In this document: piece by piece, positions 21,953-34,020 of the stretch
Layout: each line of letters opens with the position of its first letter
Numbering within the stretch: position 1 is the stretch's first letter
Assembly (NCBI RefSeq): GCF_025244665.1
Contig: NZ_CP104205.1
Span: 868,001 to 932,000, forward strand
From: Maribacter litopenaei
GTDB lineage: Bacteria > Bacteroidota > Bacteroidia > Flavobacteriales > Flavobacteriaceae
Direction: 5' to 3'
DNA: 64,000 nucleotides
The notes under the pieces: generated by a model
Told to the model about the DNA's origin: nothing
The model's input: the letters and a program-made list of their open reading frames with translations, nothing else
Databases searched by the model: none
Program-made: the position numbers and the translations under genes

Positions 21953-23472
21953 ATGATACTGGTTTTAATGATTTGTCCAATAACCTTTTCACGGTCAAAC
22001 CACTACTAATATACGACTGTCAAAAGTCGAGAATGCCCCTGTTATAAGTAAACACATTTATGGTCATTTTGCAGAGCATTTAGGGAGATGCATCTACGAA
22101 GGGTTATATGTAGGTGAGGAGAATAAAATAATACCTAACACAGATGGTGTTCGCAATGACATTATCGAGGCTCTAAAAGAGCTTGATATACCTAACCTTA
22201 GATGGCCAGGTGGTTGTTTTGCCGATACGTATCACTGGAAGGACGGTGTAGGACCACAGTCCGAAAGACCTACTATTGTTAATAGGTGGTGGGGTGGTAC
22301 TACCGAGGATAATAGCTTTGGTACCCATAACTTTTTGAATCTTTGCGAGTTGTTAGATGCAGAACCCTATTTGTCCGCAAATGTTGGAAGTGGTACCGTA
22401 CAAGAGTTGGCCGATTGGATTCAGTATACCAATCATGATGGCGTAAGTCCCATGGCCGATTGGCGTCGTGAAAATGGAAGAGAAGAGCCTTGGAACGTTA
22501 CCTATTGGGGAGTAGGTAACGAAACTTGGGGCTGTGGCGGCAACATGACCGCAGAATATTATGCCAATATTTATAGACAATATGCCACGTTTATGACGGA
22601 TTGGGGCAATGGTGAAGGTATTTACCGGATAGCCTCCGGTGCATCTGAAGATGATTATCATTGGACAGAAACTTTAATGAAAAATGTTCCTTACAGTTTA
22701 ATGGAGGCTGTTGCACTTCATGATTATGCCGTTTTCGATTGGTCGGATAAAGGACCATCCGTAAATTTTGATGAGGAGATTTATTTTAAGACGATGAAAC
22801 AGGCCTTAAATATGGAAGAATATGTAACCAAGCATATCGCCATAATGGATAAGTATGACCCTGAGGGAGAGGTTGATTTATTCGTGGACGAGTGGGGAGG
22901 ATGGTACGATGCCGAACCGAGGTTAAAAACGGAGTACTTTATCAACAGAATACCATAAGGGACGTAATGATTGCTGGTACCGTCTTAAATACCTTTAACA
23001 ACCATGCCCGTCGTGTAAAAATGGCCAATCTTGCCCAAATGGTCAATGTATTACAGGCCGTCATTCTTACCGATGAGGAGAAGATGATTAAAACACCGAC
23101 CTATCATGTAATGCACATGTACAAGGTACACCATGATGCCACTTTATTGCCAAGTAGCATTACAAACAATCCGAATACAGGGGGTTACCTGTGATTTCCA
23201 TTTCCGCTTCTACGAATGACGACCTTAGCAACCATATCTCTTTAGTGAATATCGACCCGGAAAACTCGCATAAAGTTGAAATTGATCTTAGCGCCTTCGT
23301 AGTAAAAAAGGCTTCGGCGACAGTATTGACATCGGAAAGATTGCAAGACCATAATTCTTTTGAGAATCCCAACAAGGTAGAACCTCAAGAATTCAAGGAA
23401 TTTAAATTAAAAAACGGTATGTTGAGTTTAGATGTTCCTAAGCATTCCCTGGTCGTTTTTGAAATAAAATAA
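21953..23472 (+). CDS. GH51 alpha-L-arabinofuranosidase, secreted (three frame breaks)
   Basis: A retaining glycosidase that releases L-arabinofuranose from arabinan or arabinoxylan. The catalytic pair is visible: acid/base Glu in [12 protein letters not shown] and nucleophile Glu in VDEWGGWYD. The N-terminal [17 protein letters not shown] block is typical of GH51. All breaks fit TCNGG: 21989-21994 (TCACGG), 22917-22922 (CCGAGG for CCGGAGG) and 23171 (CCGAA for CCGGAA). Joining them gives a secreted protein with mature start near [10 protein letters not shown]. The start is uncertain: an upstream ATG at 21927 would give a better signal peptide if the T-run had one more base. First gene of the arabinose operon. 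Confidence 0.9.
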
Positions 23473-23482
23473 GTGAGGCTCC

Positions 23483-25152
23483 ATGCACACCTATGTAATT
23501 GGACTTGATTACGGAACAGATTCGGTACGAGCGGTCTTGATAGATACCTCGAACGGCCGTGAAATGGCATCCGATATAAGCTGGTACAAAAGATGGAAGG
23601 AACAAAAATATTGTAACCCATCCATTAATCAATTTAGACAACACCCTTTAGACCATATAGAGGGATTGAAGCAAACCATTAAGGGTATAATGTCCAAAAG
23701 TGGCATAGACCCCAAAGAAGTCAAGGGTATCTGTATCGATACTACGGGGTCATCCCCTGTTCCAGTATCTATGGATGGTACACCTTTGGCTTTGGTCGAA
23801 GGTTTTGAGGAAAACCCAAATGCCATGATGGTGTTGTGGAAAGACCACATGGCGATAAAGGAAGCGGAACAAATCAATGAACTAGGAGCCAATTGGGGAG
23901 GAGAAAACTTCACCAAGTATGTAGGGGGGATTTATTCATCGGAATGGTTCCGGGCTAAAATTGCCCATGTCGTCAAGGAAGACAAGGAGGTCCAAAGGCA
24001 TGCCCATACTTGGATGGAGCATTGTGATCTAATGACCTATTTATTAATTGAAAATAAGGACCTAAAAATATTCAAAAGAAGTAGATGCGCAGCCGGTCAT
24101 AAGGCCATGTGGCACGAAAGCTGGGGTGGACTTCCGCCTAAAGAATTTTTGGGCAAGTTACATCCCTATTTGGCAGATTTGAGGGACAATCTTTATGAAG
24201 AGACCTTCACCTCGAATGAGGTGGCTGGTCATTTGAGCAAAGAATGGGCACAAAAGTTGGGATTGACGACAGATACAGTTGTAGCCGTGGGTACTTTTGA
24301 TGCACATTCGGTGCCGTAGGGGTTAAAATAGATGAGCATGCCTTGGTTCGAGTTATGGGTACTTCCACATGCGATATCATGGTGGCCACCGACACCGAAA
24401 TAGGTGGAAATACTATTAAGGGAATTTGTGGCCAGGTAGACGGTTCGGTGATTCCGGGCTTGGTGGGTCCGGAAGCGGGTCAGTCCGCTTTTGGGGATTT
24501 ACTGGCATGGTTCAAGGACGTACTTTCATGGCCCATTGACAATTTGGTAATGACTTCCAATATCTTATCGGAACAGCAAAAAAAGGAACTAAAGGAGGAG
24601 TTGGAGCGCAATTTTATCAAAAAACTATCGGAAGCTGCGGAGGTAATTCCTTTATCCGAAAGTATTCCTACAGCGTTGGATTGGATAAATGGCAGACGCA
24701 CCCCGGATGCCGATCAAAATTTAAAAAGTGCCATCTCCCATTTATCTTTGGGCAGTAAAGCGCCTCATATTTTTAAGGCCTTGGTAAATGCCATTTGTTT
24801 TGGTTCCAAAAAGATAGCGGATCGTTTTCAAGAAGAGGGCGTGCAGATAAATTCGGTAATTGGAATTGGAGGTGTGGCCGGAAAATCACCTTTTATCATG
24901 CAGACCTTGGCAAATGTAATGAACATGCCCATTAAAGTAGCTGCATCCGATCAGGCGCCAGCTTTAGGGGCTGCTATCTATGCCGCTGTTGCCTCCGGCA
25001 TTTATTCCAATGTGGTGGAAGCTAGCAAATATATGGGGAGCGAGTTCGAAGCGGAATATTATCCTCAGGAGGATACTGTGGAAACGTATAAAGAATTGAT
25101 GGAATCGTACAACCAATTGGGTGGTTTCATTGAAAGTATTACTAAAAAATAG
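23483..25152 (+). CDS. araB: Ribulokinase (frameshifted)
   Basis: AraB phosphorylates L-ribulose to L-ribulose 5-phosphate. It is a FGGY-family carbohydrate kinase: VIGLDYGTDSVRAVLID opens the ATPase domain, and IGIGGVAGKSPFIMQTLANV plus ALGAAIYAAV form the second. The frame breaks at 24307-24311, where CATTCGGTGCC should be CATTCCGGTGCC. Repair gives FDAHSGAVGVKIDEHALVRVMGTSTC. Spacing to the upstream GH51 gene is 10 bases, to araD 5 bases, so one operon. Confidence 0.94.
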
Positions 25153-25157
25153 AAGGG

Positions 25158-25859
25158 ATGAGTTCAAAGTATCAGGCGCTTAAGCAGGAATGTTTTGAAG
25201 CCAATATAGAATTAAACGACCTTGGATTGGTGATTTATACCTTTGGGAATGTGAGTGCCGTAGATAGGGAAAAAGGCATTTTTGCCATCAAACCAAGTGG
25301 TGTGCCGTATGAAAAGCTAAAACCGGAGGATATTGTTGTCTTGGATTTTGACAACACAATTGTCGAGGGAACTATGCGACCTTCTTCTGACACCAAGACC
25401 CATGCCTACCTCTATAAAAATTGGGATCATATCGGAGGTATTGCACACACCCATGCCACATACTCCGTTGCTTGGGCTCAAGCTCAAAAGGACATTCCGG
25501 TATTCGGTACTACACATGCAGATCATTTAACAAAGGATATTCCCTGTGCGGAACCCATGCACGATGACCTTATAGAAGGGAATTATGAACACAATACAGG
25601 CATACAAATCATAGATTGTTTTAAGGATAGGGGACTATCTCCGGAAGAAGTTGAAATGGTCCTATTAGGAAACCATGATCCCTTTGCCTGGGGAAAGACT
25701 GCCGCCAAGGCGGTATATAATAGTAAGGTGCTGGAAACGGTGGCTCAAATGGCGTACTTGACCTTACAGATAAACCCATCAGCACCTAGACTCAAGGATT
25801 CATTGATCAAAAAACATTACGAAAGAAAGCATGGTAAGGATGCTTACTATGGACAATAA
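25158..25859 (+). CDS. araD: L-ribulose-5-phosphate 4-epimerase
   Basis: AraD converts L-ribulose 5-phosphate to D-xylulose 5-phosphate, the exit to the pentose phosphate path. The class II aldolase/adducin fold has its zinc ligands in HTHATYSVAWAQ and HADHL, with a later His in NHDPFAWG. 233 residues is the normal length. No break. It sits between araB and araA. Confidence 0.95.
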   Translation: MSSKYQALKQECFEANIELNDLGLVIYTFGNVSAVDREKGIFAIKPSGVPYEKLKPEDIVVLDFDNTIVEGTMRPSSDTKTHAYLYKNWDHIGGIAHTHATYSVAWAQAQKDIPVFGTTHADHLTKDIPCAEPMHDDLIEGNYEHNTGIQIIDCFKDRGLSPEEVEMVLLGNHDPFAWGKTAAKAVYNSKVLETVAQMAYLTLQINPSAPRLKDSLIKKHYERKHGKDAYYGQ

Positions 25860-25886
25860 TAATTAAGAATATTTACTTTAGTACAT

Positions 25887-27387
25887 ATGGCAGAAAAGGA
25901 AATTTGGTTTGTGACGGGCAGCCAGCATTTATACGGATCTGAAACGTTGAAGCAGGTCGCTAATAATTCTCAAGAAATCGTTAAAGGCCTTAATAGTAGC
26001 GAAGCTATACCGGTGCAAATCATATATAAACCTACCGTGAAGACCCCACAGGAGATTACGGATGTTTGCCTAGAGGCTAGCTCCAACAAAAACTGTATTG
26101 GCATTATTACCTGGATGCATACGTTTTCACCAGCAAAGATGTGGATAAAGGGACTTAGTGTTTTGAACAAACCTTTGTGTCATTTACACACCCAGTTCAA
26201 TGCTGAGGTGCCCTGGGACACTATCGATATGGATTTTATGAACTTGAACCAGTCCGCGCACGGTGATAGGGAATTTGGTCATATCATGACTCGTATGCGA
26301 AAAAATAGAAAAGTGGTAGTGGGCCATTGGAAAACAGATAGGGTACAACAAAAGCTTGGTAACTGGAGCCGAGTGGCCTTGGGTTGGGATGAGTTTCAAA
26401 ATTTGAAGGTGGCTAGGTTGGGTGACAATATGCGCGAAGTTGCCGTTACGGACGGTGACAAGGTAGAGGCGCAATATCGATTCGGGTTTTCGGTCAACGG
26501 ATATGATTCCTCAGATATTGTAAAACATATCAAGAGCCTTAGTCAGGAAGAGATTGAAGCCTTAGTGAGGGAATATGAGGATAGCTATGTATTGAGTGAC
26601 AAACTTCAAAAAGATGGTTCGCAACGGGAATCGCTCTACGATGCCGCAAAAATTGAATTGGGATTACGTAAATTTTTAGAGGAAGGTGGGTTCAAGGCTT
26701 TTACGGATACTTTTGAAAACCTGGGTGAATTAAAGCAGTTGCCAGGTATTGCTACCCAACGACTGATGGGTGACGGTTATGGCTTTGGGGGAGAAGGAGA
26801 CTGGAAGACATCGGCGTTATTGAGGGCCCTAAAAGTAATGTCCAATGGTCTACAGGGAGGTACTTCCTTTATGGAAGATTACACCTATCATTTCACCCCG
26901 GAAAAATCGTATGTTATGGGGTCTCACATGTTGGAAATTTGCCCTTCCATTTCCGAAGGAAAACCTTCATGCGAAATACATCCTTTGGGAATAGGAGGAA
27001 AAGAGGACCCTGTTCGATTGGTATTCAATTCACCTGCAGATCCAGCTTTGAACGTTTCTCTCGGTAGATTTGGGAAATCGATTCAGATTGATTGTCAACG
27101 AAGTGGAGGCGGTAGAACCTATGGGTAAATTGCCTAACTTACCTGTGGCAAGGGTTCTTTGGGATGCACAGCCCAATTTGGAGGTAGCCGCTACCTGCTG
27201 GATTTTGGCCGGTGGCGCACACCATACGGTGTATACGCAAGCCTTGACAACGGAGTTTATAGAAGATTTTGCAGAAATGGCTGGTATTGAATTGGTGGTA
27301 ATTGATAGGAATACGACCATTAGAAGTTTCAAAGACCAATTGAACGCTAATGAGGCCTATTTTCATATGTTTAAAAACAATTTATAA
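25887..27387 (+). CDS. araA: L-arabinose isomerase (frameshifted)
   Basis: AraA isomerises L-arabinose to L-ribulose. The N-terminus [20 protein letters not shown] is a family hallmark, and [11 protein letters not shown] with the FMEDYTYHF segment follows. The frame is lost at 27058-27063: TCTCTCGGTAG should be TCTCTGGTAG. Repair gives [23 protein letters not shown] and runs to 27387. Full length is about 500 residues, as usual. It begins 27 bases after araD. Confidence 0.95.
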
Positions 27388-27393
27388 AAGGAT

Positions 27394-28578
27394 TTGACCA
27401 TGAAACGATTTACCAACGCCTTGTATGTATTCGGACTTTCACTTTTTGTGATGGCCCATGTGAATTGCAAAGGGAAAACAGAAAAAAATATGAATCAAGA
27501 AAGCATGGAAGAACCTGTTAAATCAGTTTCCATTTCTAAAAGTGAATACGGTACCACCAAGGATGGAAAAAAAGTAGATCAATTCATTTTAAAGAACGAT
27601 GGTGGAATAGAGGTCGATATTATTACTTATGGAGGTCGGATTACCTCTTTGCGAACTCCTGATAAAGGTGGCAACCTGAAGAATATAACCTTAGGGTTTG
27701 ACAATTTGGAACTATACGAAGGCGAAAATCCTTTTTTTGGAGCCCTTGTAGGTAGGTATGGGAATCGTATTGCAAAAGGAAAGTTCAGCATCGGAGAGGA
27801 GCAATACACTTTGGCACAAAACAATGGCGAGAATAGTTTGCACGGAGGATTGCAAGGATTCGATAAAAAAGTTTGGAGTGCGGAGACTTCTGAAAATGAG
27901 AATTCGGTATCCTTGATTTTAACCTATTTAAGTGAGGATATGGAAGAAGGCTTTCCTGGAAACTTGAATACGAAAGTGACTTATACCCTTTCTGATGATA
28001 ACTCTTTGGAAGTACGTTACGAAGCAACGACTGATAAGGCTACGGTTGTGAACCTTACGCAACATGCGTATTTCAATTTATCGGGAGATTTTTCAACATC
28101 CATTCTGGACCATATAGTGGAAATAGAAGCCGATACATATCTTCCCGTGGATGGCGGTTTGATTCCTAATGGAGAGCTAAGGTCGGTTAAAGGTACACCT
28201 TTTGATTTTAGGGAAGCAAAACCGGTTGGACAGGATATTTCAACGGAAAATGAACAATTACAATTAGGAGGAGGATATGACCACTGTTGGGTATTGAATG
28301 GGGAAGGTTTTAGGAAGATAGCTAGTGCCTACCATCCCGGAACCGGAAGATATTTAGAGGTTTTTTCCGATGAGCCGGGAGTTCAGTTTTACACGGGAAA
28401 TTTCTTGGACGGAACACTTCCGGCACCCAACAACGGGACGTATGGTAAAAGAAGCGGGCTTTGTTTGGAGACCCAACATTATCCTGACTCTCCCAATCAG
28501 CCCGATTTTCCTTCCGTGGTACTGAATCCGGGAGAAAAATATGAGACAAGAACAACCTTTAAACTATCGACCAAATAA
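27394..28578 (+). CDS. galM: Aldose 1-epimerase, lipoprotein form
   Basis: GalM interconverts alpha and beta anomers of sugars. It carries a signal and lipobox (FVMAHVNC), so it is probably anchored in the periplasm or outer surface, unlike the cytoplasmic enzyme of E. coli. Catalytic signatures: ENPFFGALVGRYGNRIAKG, then NLTQHAYFNLSG (His), GGYDHCWVL and SGLCLETQHYPDSPNQPDFP (Glu). 394 residues. It follows araA closely, so it is part of the arabinose operon and may prepare the anomer for the transporter. Confidence 0.92.
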   Translation: MTMKRFTNALYVFGLSLFVMAHVNCKGKTEKNMNQESMEEPVKSVSISKSEYGTTKDGKKVDQFILKNDGGIEVDIITYGGRITSLRTPDKGGNLKNITLGFDNLELYEGENPFFGALVGRYGNRIAKGKFSIGEEQYTLAQNNGENSLHGGLQGFDKKVWSAETSENENSVSLILTYLSEDMEEGFPGNLNTKVTYTLSDDNSLEVRYEATTDKATVVNLTQHAYFNLSGDFSTSILDHIVEIEADTYLPVDGGLIPNGELRSVKGTPFDFREAKPVGQDISTENEQLQLGGGYDHCWVLNGEGFRKIASAYHPGTGRYLEVFSDEPGVQFYTGNFLDGTLPAPNNGTYGKRSGLCLETQHYPDSPNQPDFPSVVLNPGEKYETRTTFKLSTK

Positions 28579-28602
28579 TCAACTAAACAAAACTAACCGA
28601 AC

Positions 28603-30222
28603 ATGCAAACTCTAGATACTTTTGACTGGATAGCCATTGTTTTCTACTTTTTAATACTCCTCGGAATCGCTGTTTGGGTGATTCGGAAAAAAGAAGATAA
28701 TACAGAGGATTACTTTTTGGCAGGCCGTAATGTGGGTTGGTTTGTAGTAGGGGCTTCCATTTTCGCATCCAACATCGGTTCTGAACATGTGGTAGGTCTC
28801 GCAGGCGCAGGGGCAAGCGATAAGCTTCCCATGTTGATTTACGAAATTCATGCATGGATCGTCCTTATCTTGGGATGGGTTTTTCTACCCTTTTACGCCC
28901 GTAGTGGTGTATTTACGATGCCTGAATTTTTGGAAAAACGATTTGACGCACGATCTCGTTGGGTTCTTTCCATTTTCTCCATAGTTGCTTATGTGCTAAC
29001 AAAAATCTCCGTAACTATTTATGCCGGAGGTGTGGTAGTGTCGGCTTTGTTGGGCATTGATTTTTGGACAGGAGCCATTGCCACCGTAATCCTTACCGGA
29101 ATATATACCGTTTTGGGAGGTATGAGGGCCGTTGTGTATACGGAAACCTTACAAGCAGTTCTATTGGTATTGGGAGCAGCCGTTTTAACATATCTAGGAT
29201 TGGAAAAAGTAGGGGGATGGGGCAGTTTGGTAGAAACCGTAAAGCCGTAGTACCTAAATATGTGGAGGCCGCCCAGCGACCCCGATTTTCCATGGCCATC
29301 TTTGGTGATTTCGAGTACCATTGTAGGTATTTGGTACTGGTGTACGGACCAATACATTGTGCAAAGGGCTTTGACCGCAAAAAATATAAAAGAGGGTAGA
29401 AGGGGAACTATTTTTGGTGCCGTCATGAAATTGATGCCCGTGTTTCTATTCCTTATTCCCGGAGTGATTGCCTTAGCTTTGAAGATGCGCGGTGAACTTC
29501 AATGGGACTCTCCGGACGAAGCCTTTCCCGTATTAATGAGCAATGTATTGCCATCGGGATTACGTGGTCTTGTAGCAGCGGGCTTGCTTGCAGCTTTAAT
29601 GAGTTCTTTAGCTTCGGTCTTTAATTCGGTATCGACCCTTTTTACAGTGGATATTTATAAAAAGCTAAGACCAAATACACCTGAAAAGAAATTGGTACGT
29701 ACGGGCCAGTTTGCGACAGTGGTAGTAGTCATTATTGGTATTATTTGGATTCCTATCATGGCCAATATTTACGGAGTATTGTATGAGTATTTACAGAGTG
29801 TACAATCCTATATAGCCCCGCCAATAACCGCTGTATTCCTGCTAGGTATTTTCCATAAGAGAATTAACGGTTTGGGTGCATACGCTACTTTGATTATGGG
29901 AATCATAGTGGCCGCTATCCGTATTGTTTTGGAGCTAATTAAGGGCGATTTGGATTTCAATGGATTCCTGTTCAAAATGGGGGATATGAACTTTTTGACC
30001 TTCGGGGCATGGTTTTTCCTTGTTTGCGTAATATTCGCAGTGGTGGCCAGTCTTTTTGCTCCTGCACCATCGGCAGAGAAAGTAGCCAACTTGACCTTTG
30101 GTACCATCAGTGAAGAGGAGAAAAGTAAAAATAAAAGTAGTTATAATTGGAAGGATATCGTGATTTCCATTCTTGTTTTGGCAGTCGTCATTGGCGTCAT
30201 GGTATTTTTCAATGGAAAGTAA
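28603..30222 (+). CDS. Sodium/sugar symporter (SSS family), with in-frame TAG
   Basis: A solute:sodium symporter of about 539 residues with 13-14 membrane helices. VGASIFASNIGSEHVVGLAG is the family signature in helix 1, and YWCTDQYIVQRALTAK a later one. Helices continue to FNGK at the C-terminus. A TAG at 29248-29250 interrupts it, reading AAGCCGTAGTAC; the expected codon is GAG (AAGCCGGAGTAC). The two parts are in the same frame, and this substitution falls on a CCGGA motif as the indels do. Likely substrate is L-arabinose, inferred from position as last gene of the operon. A terminator follows at 30263. Confidence 0.9.
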
Positions 30223-30262
30223 ACCATAATTATTGAGTTAGTTTAATTAAGAATGGTGAGTT

Positions 30263-30290
30263 TAAGCCAGGCTGGAGAGCCTGGCTTTTT
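30263..30290 (+). terminator. Intrinsic terminator of the arabinose operon
   Basis: AAGCCAGGCT-GGAG-AGCCTGGCTTTTT: a 10-bp stem with T-run, 41 bases after the symporter stop. Confidence 0.88.
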
Positions 30291-30388
30291 CATTGGTTTG
30301 TTAGCGTTATCTATGACAAACAACATAGAATACCGAGACTATTTCTTATTATTTTTAAAATATCAAAGACGTATCTAAATCGAATATT

Positions 30389-30828
30389 ATGAAAACACTA
30401 TTTTCAACCCTTTTTATCGCTTTTTTATTTTTTGCAGGTACTAATCAAATACAAGCTCAAAAAAGTTAGATCCACAGACCATTACAGATTTACAAACAAC
30501 TCCAAAATACGCTTTTGTATTGACCACGGAACGACATTTTAAGGGAGTTTTGGAAATGTATGATTTGTTAATTGAGAACGCACTTAAAATCGAGGCCTAT
30601 GAAATTGTGGTAAAGGGTATGGTGGTGAAAGAGTTGACCAAGGGTTCAGAATTGGAAACCTTTTTTGAAAAGTATAAGGGCAAGGTGAAAGTGAGTGTGT
30701 GCAGTGTGGCCATGGAAAAATTGGGAGTGCCAGCGGAAACACTTTTTGAAGGTTTGGACATCACACCCACTGCTTCTGTCCGTATGCTTCAATTACAGGC
30801 ACAGGGTTATAATACATTGACGTATTAA
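30389..30828 (+). CDS. Secreted DsrE/DsrF-like protein (frameshifted at an A-run)
   Basis: The signal peptide MKTLFSTLFIAFLFFAG runs into QIQAQK. The rest is a DsrE-like alpha/beta fold: KYAFVLTTERHFKGVLEMYDLLIENAL ... EIVVKGMVVKEL ... VKVSVCSVAMEKLGV. The single cysteine in VCSVAM is where DsrE-like sulfur carriers hold theirs. The frame slips at the A-run near 30460 (six As where seven are needed), a homopolymer slip and not the TCNGG type. About 146 residues. Role is unknown. Confidence 0.72.
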
Positions 30829-30896
30829 TTCCTGACCAAATACCCATACCATTATGGGAGTTTGAATTCAATTTTGTTACATGCCTTCTAAAGTCG

Positions 30897-32320
30897 TCAA
30901 GGTTTAATCGTTAGGATAATCCGTTCGTACCTGGAAAGGGGAGGAGTACCCTTATCGGTCACTTTTAAAATAAAATGGGTGGTAACTTCTTTTTCTACCT
31001 CAGGTGCAGTAAAGAATATCTTATGGATGTTCTCCGCGGCCCCATGATTAATAACCTTTTTATAAGTTCCCAATTCCGGATATTGAAACCATAAAAAACT
31101 GAGGTTGTCCCCATCAGGGTCGTAGGAATTAAAGGCTTCAAAAGTAACCAGTTCCCCTGATTTTACCGAAACTTCATTCGGATGGGATAAAACAGGTACC
31201 GGTGGGTGGTTCGCTTCTTCAAAGGATAATGTGCACCAGTCCATTCTTCCCGCAAAATCGTTTTGAAAATCGTCTCGCCACCTCCATAAGGTCACTTTAT
31301 CTCCTTCAAAGGAAGTAGTGTCTTTTCTGATAGTCCTGCCATATTCATTGGGTATAAATGGGATATAGGTGTCTGACGCATTTGTCCAGATTTCCCGGGT
31401 TTCGGGAGCAATAGGTACGATGGACCTCCCGTCTTTAACTTTTGAAAAATCAGGTTCGTAAAGTTCATATCGACCTCCCCAACCGCCCCATTCCGGACGT
31501 TCGCTATTGTTCAATCCGTTAGGTATCAAGGAAAGGAAGGCTGGCGTGTCTCCCTCCATGCCCCAGGCTACATCGGGATAAAGAGCACCCAAAGGACCAT
31601 GGTTCGTTTGAATGTTCTTGGCTATCCAGCTATTTGAAATTGTAGTGTTGTCGATGCCATCAACTTTACTCATAATAGCGGTCCAAGTAGCTGCAAAGTA
31701 ATCGTCGCCTGGGCTTACGATATAAAAAAGGTCTCGGAAATTCGTTTCGTATCCGGATGCCACTATCGTCTTGATCGGAAATCGTATATACCCTGAGTTT
31801 GGAAACCAATTTTTTAAGTTCATTTTTACTTTTGGTTTCACGCATGGTGTAAAGTGCTTGAGCCAGTGTATTCACACCTCCCCAAGTCGAAATCCAAAGG
31901 GGTCTGTCATCATCTTCCTCCAGGACTTTAATGATCCAATCTGATCCTTCCGAATCCATTCCTTTTCCAACCCCTTCCATACCATAGATTGGTAAACCAT
32001 CCTTTATAAGACTATTCAGTTTTTCCGCTTCGGGAAAATTAGGGTCATGCTTAATCAGATTGGGATGTATTTTTTCATATCCTTGAATGATTCTTTCAAT
32101 GGATTCCGGATGTATCGCATCGGTTTGCCAACAAGAGGTGGTTGCCACAATGCCCTTAATGTCTATTTCATTTGAGTACAAAAGTAACCTCACCAATGAT
32201 TGTGAATCATCTCGGATCCGCCTCGATATCGGTTAGAATAATAGTGCGGTTTTTGTTCGCTTCTTGGGAAAATAGGCTCAAAGGCAAAAAGCAAAGCAGC
32301 AGTAAAATTGTATTTTTCAC
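30897..32320 (-). CDS. DUF1593 nucleoside-hydrolase-like secreted protein (two frame breaks)
   Basis: A signal peptide begins at a GTG (32320): VKNTILLLLCFLPLSLFSQ. The nucleoside-hydrolase-like domain starts ILTDIEADPDD, with the Asp cluster that would bind calcium. The C-terminal part has an immunoglobulin-like domain (GELVTFEAFNSYDPDGD). Breaks are at 32210-32215 (TCTCGG for TCTGG) and 31732-31737 (TCTCGG for TCTGG). The first repair joins ADPDDSQSLVRLLLYS; the second joins NEFPDLFYIVSPGDDYF. Full length about 474 residues. DUF1593 proteins accompany polysaccharide-use genes; substrate is unknown. An alternative ATG start further upstream is not in frame. Confidence 0.85.
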
Positions 32321-32544
32321 GTGTTTATTTTTTATTGTTTTTGATATGGACACATATAACCTTTGATGATTAAAATAATAATTTCTCTGTGTGTTTAAAG
32401 ATTATTTTAATCAAGCCGGTTTCATTTTTATGATTGTCGGTTTTTGATATTTATTCTTTAAGAAGGAAAGGCACAGTTTAGCTGAGCCTTCCAAGTTAAA
32501 CTAAATTGGCGTAACTCATCTTAAAGCTAACTCAAAACAAGTTT

Positions 32545-34020
32545 TTAATATTGTTGGATTAAGTGTTCCGGTCCTCGTTCTTCCAAAAGATCACGACCGG
32601 GTGTCATATTATCCTGATGCTTTTTCATGGACTCCTTAATTTGCACGATCACCTCTCGGATGTTTTTCAGCTATATCAAATCGTTCCGATGGATCTTCCT
32701 CAACATTGTATAGCAAAGGTGGGTCATGTTGAACAGGGCCCTCGCCGCTATAAGCATCTTGGGTGATGAAATGGGCTTTGTAAGCACCTACCCTCACAGC
32801 AAAAAGGTCTCTGCCACGGTAATAGAACATTTCATTTCTTGGGCTATTGGCATCGCCGAACAAAACAGGGGTAAGATCCATACCGTCCATTTCCCTATCA
32901 TCCGGATTGGGGACACCTGCCAAATTACTGAATGTCGTAAAAACATCCATAGTGGTGCCCATGTCCATTACCACTCGTGGGGTTACGTTTCCGGGGCCCC
33001 AAAAGATACTGGGTTCCCTAAAACCACCTTCCCAAGTTGACCCTTTACCGTCTCTTAGTAGTCCCGCACTTCCACCGGAAATCTCAGTCGGTAACCAGGA
33101 CCATTATCCGAAGTGAAAAATACGATAGTGTTTTCCTCCGGACCCTGTTCTTTCAACATGTTCATTATCTGCCCCACGCTATGGTCTATTTCTTCTACAA
33201 CATCCCCATAAAGCCCTCTTTTACTTTTTCCCGTAAAATCATCGGATGCAAATAAGGGAACATGCGGCAGGTTGTAAGCCAAATACATAAAAAATGGTTT
33301 TTCTTTGTTTTCCCCCATCCATTTTAGTGCCTCTTCCGTGTATCTTTTGGTAATGGTGGTCCGGTCTGCCGGGCGTTCCACTTGTTCTGTCCCCCGCAAT
33401 AAAGGCACGTTAAAATCTTCAGGGGTAAGATTTTCGTACTCTTTTGTCCATAAGTTCCAATAATCCTGAAAGGAACTTAGTTGACGGGTAATATCCATAT
33501 CATTGGAATAGGGTATTCCAAAATAGTAGTCAAAACCTTGGGTGGTAGGTAGGTACTCTTTTTTGTGGCCCAAATGCCATTTTCCAACCATTGCAGTGGC
33601 ATAACCAGCACTCTTTAGTTGTTCGGCCAAGGTAATTTCAGAGTGTGGAAGCCCATTGGCCGAGTTGGGGTGCAAAACCCGCACCACATTACTGGCCATA
33701 CCGCTTCTAAGAGGTAGTCTACCAGTGAGCAGAGCAGCCCTACTAGGGGTGCAAACACTAGCGCCCACATAGAAATTGGTCCATTTCTGACCCTCAATGG
33801 CCATTCGGTCCAAATTAGGGGTGTTAATAGTCGGGTGACCAAAAATGCCCAAGTCTCCGTAGCCAAGATCATCGGCAAAGATGACAACAAAGTTTAACGG
33901 CTTCTTTTCTACTCTTTCTGCTGCATTGTCGTTGTCATTTGAATTATTAGTATTGCAAGAGGTAGCGACTAGTATGGCCCCCATTGTAAATAGGAAACCG
34001 CTAATTATTTTTTTAATCAT
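32545..34020 (-). CDS. Secreted sulfatase (arylsulfatase family; two frame breaks)
   Basis: A lipoprotein signal (ATSCNTN) precedes the sulfatase domain. FADDLGYGDLG holds metal ligands, and SVCTPSRAALLTGR is the formylglycine motif (Cys type, C-x-P-S-R), so maturation by the formylglycine-generating enzyme is required. MVGKWHLGH and FFTSDNGP are conserved. Breaks: near 33095 a base is missing in CCAGGACC (SDNGPW expected), and at 32654-32659 TCTCGG stands for TCTGG. Repair leads to a C-terminus EERGPEHLIQQY with stop at 32545. About 490 residues. Probable substrate is a sulfated algal polysaccharide, inferred from habitat-type neighbours. Confidence 0.88.

Noticed and set aside
32172..33255. 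Plus-strand frames across the DUF1593 and sulfatase genes
   Set aside because: They are shadows of the minus-strand genes, which have catalytic motifs and signal peptides.
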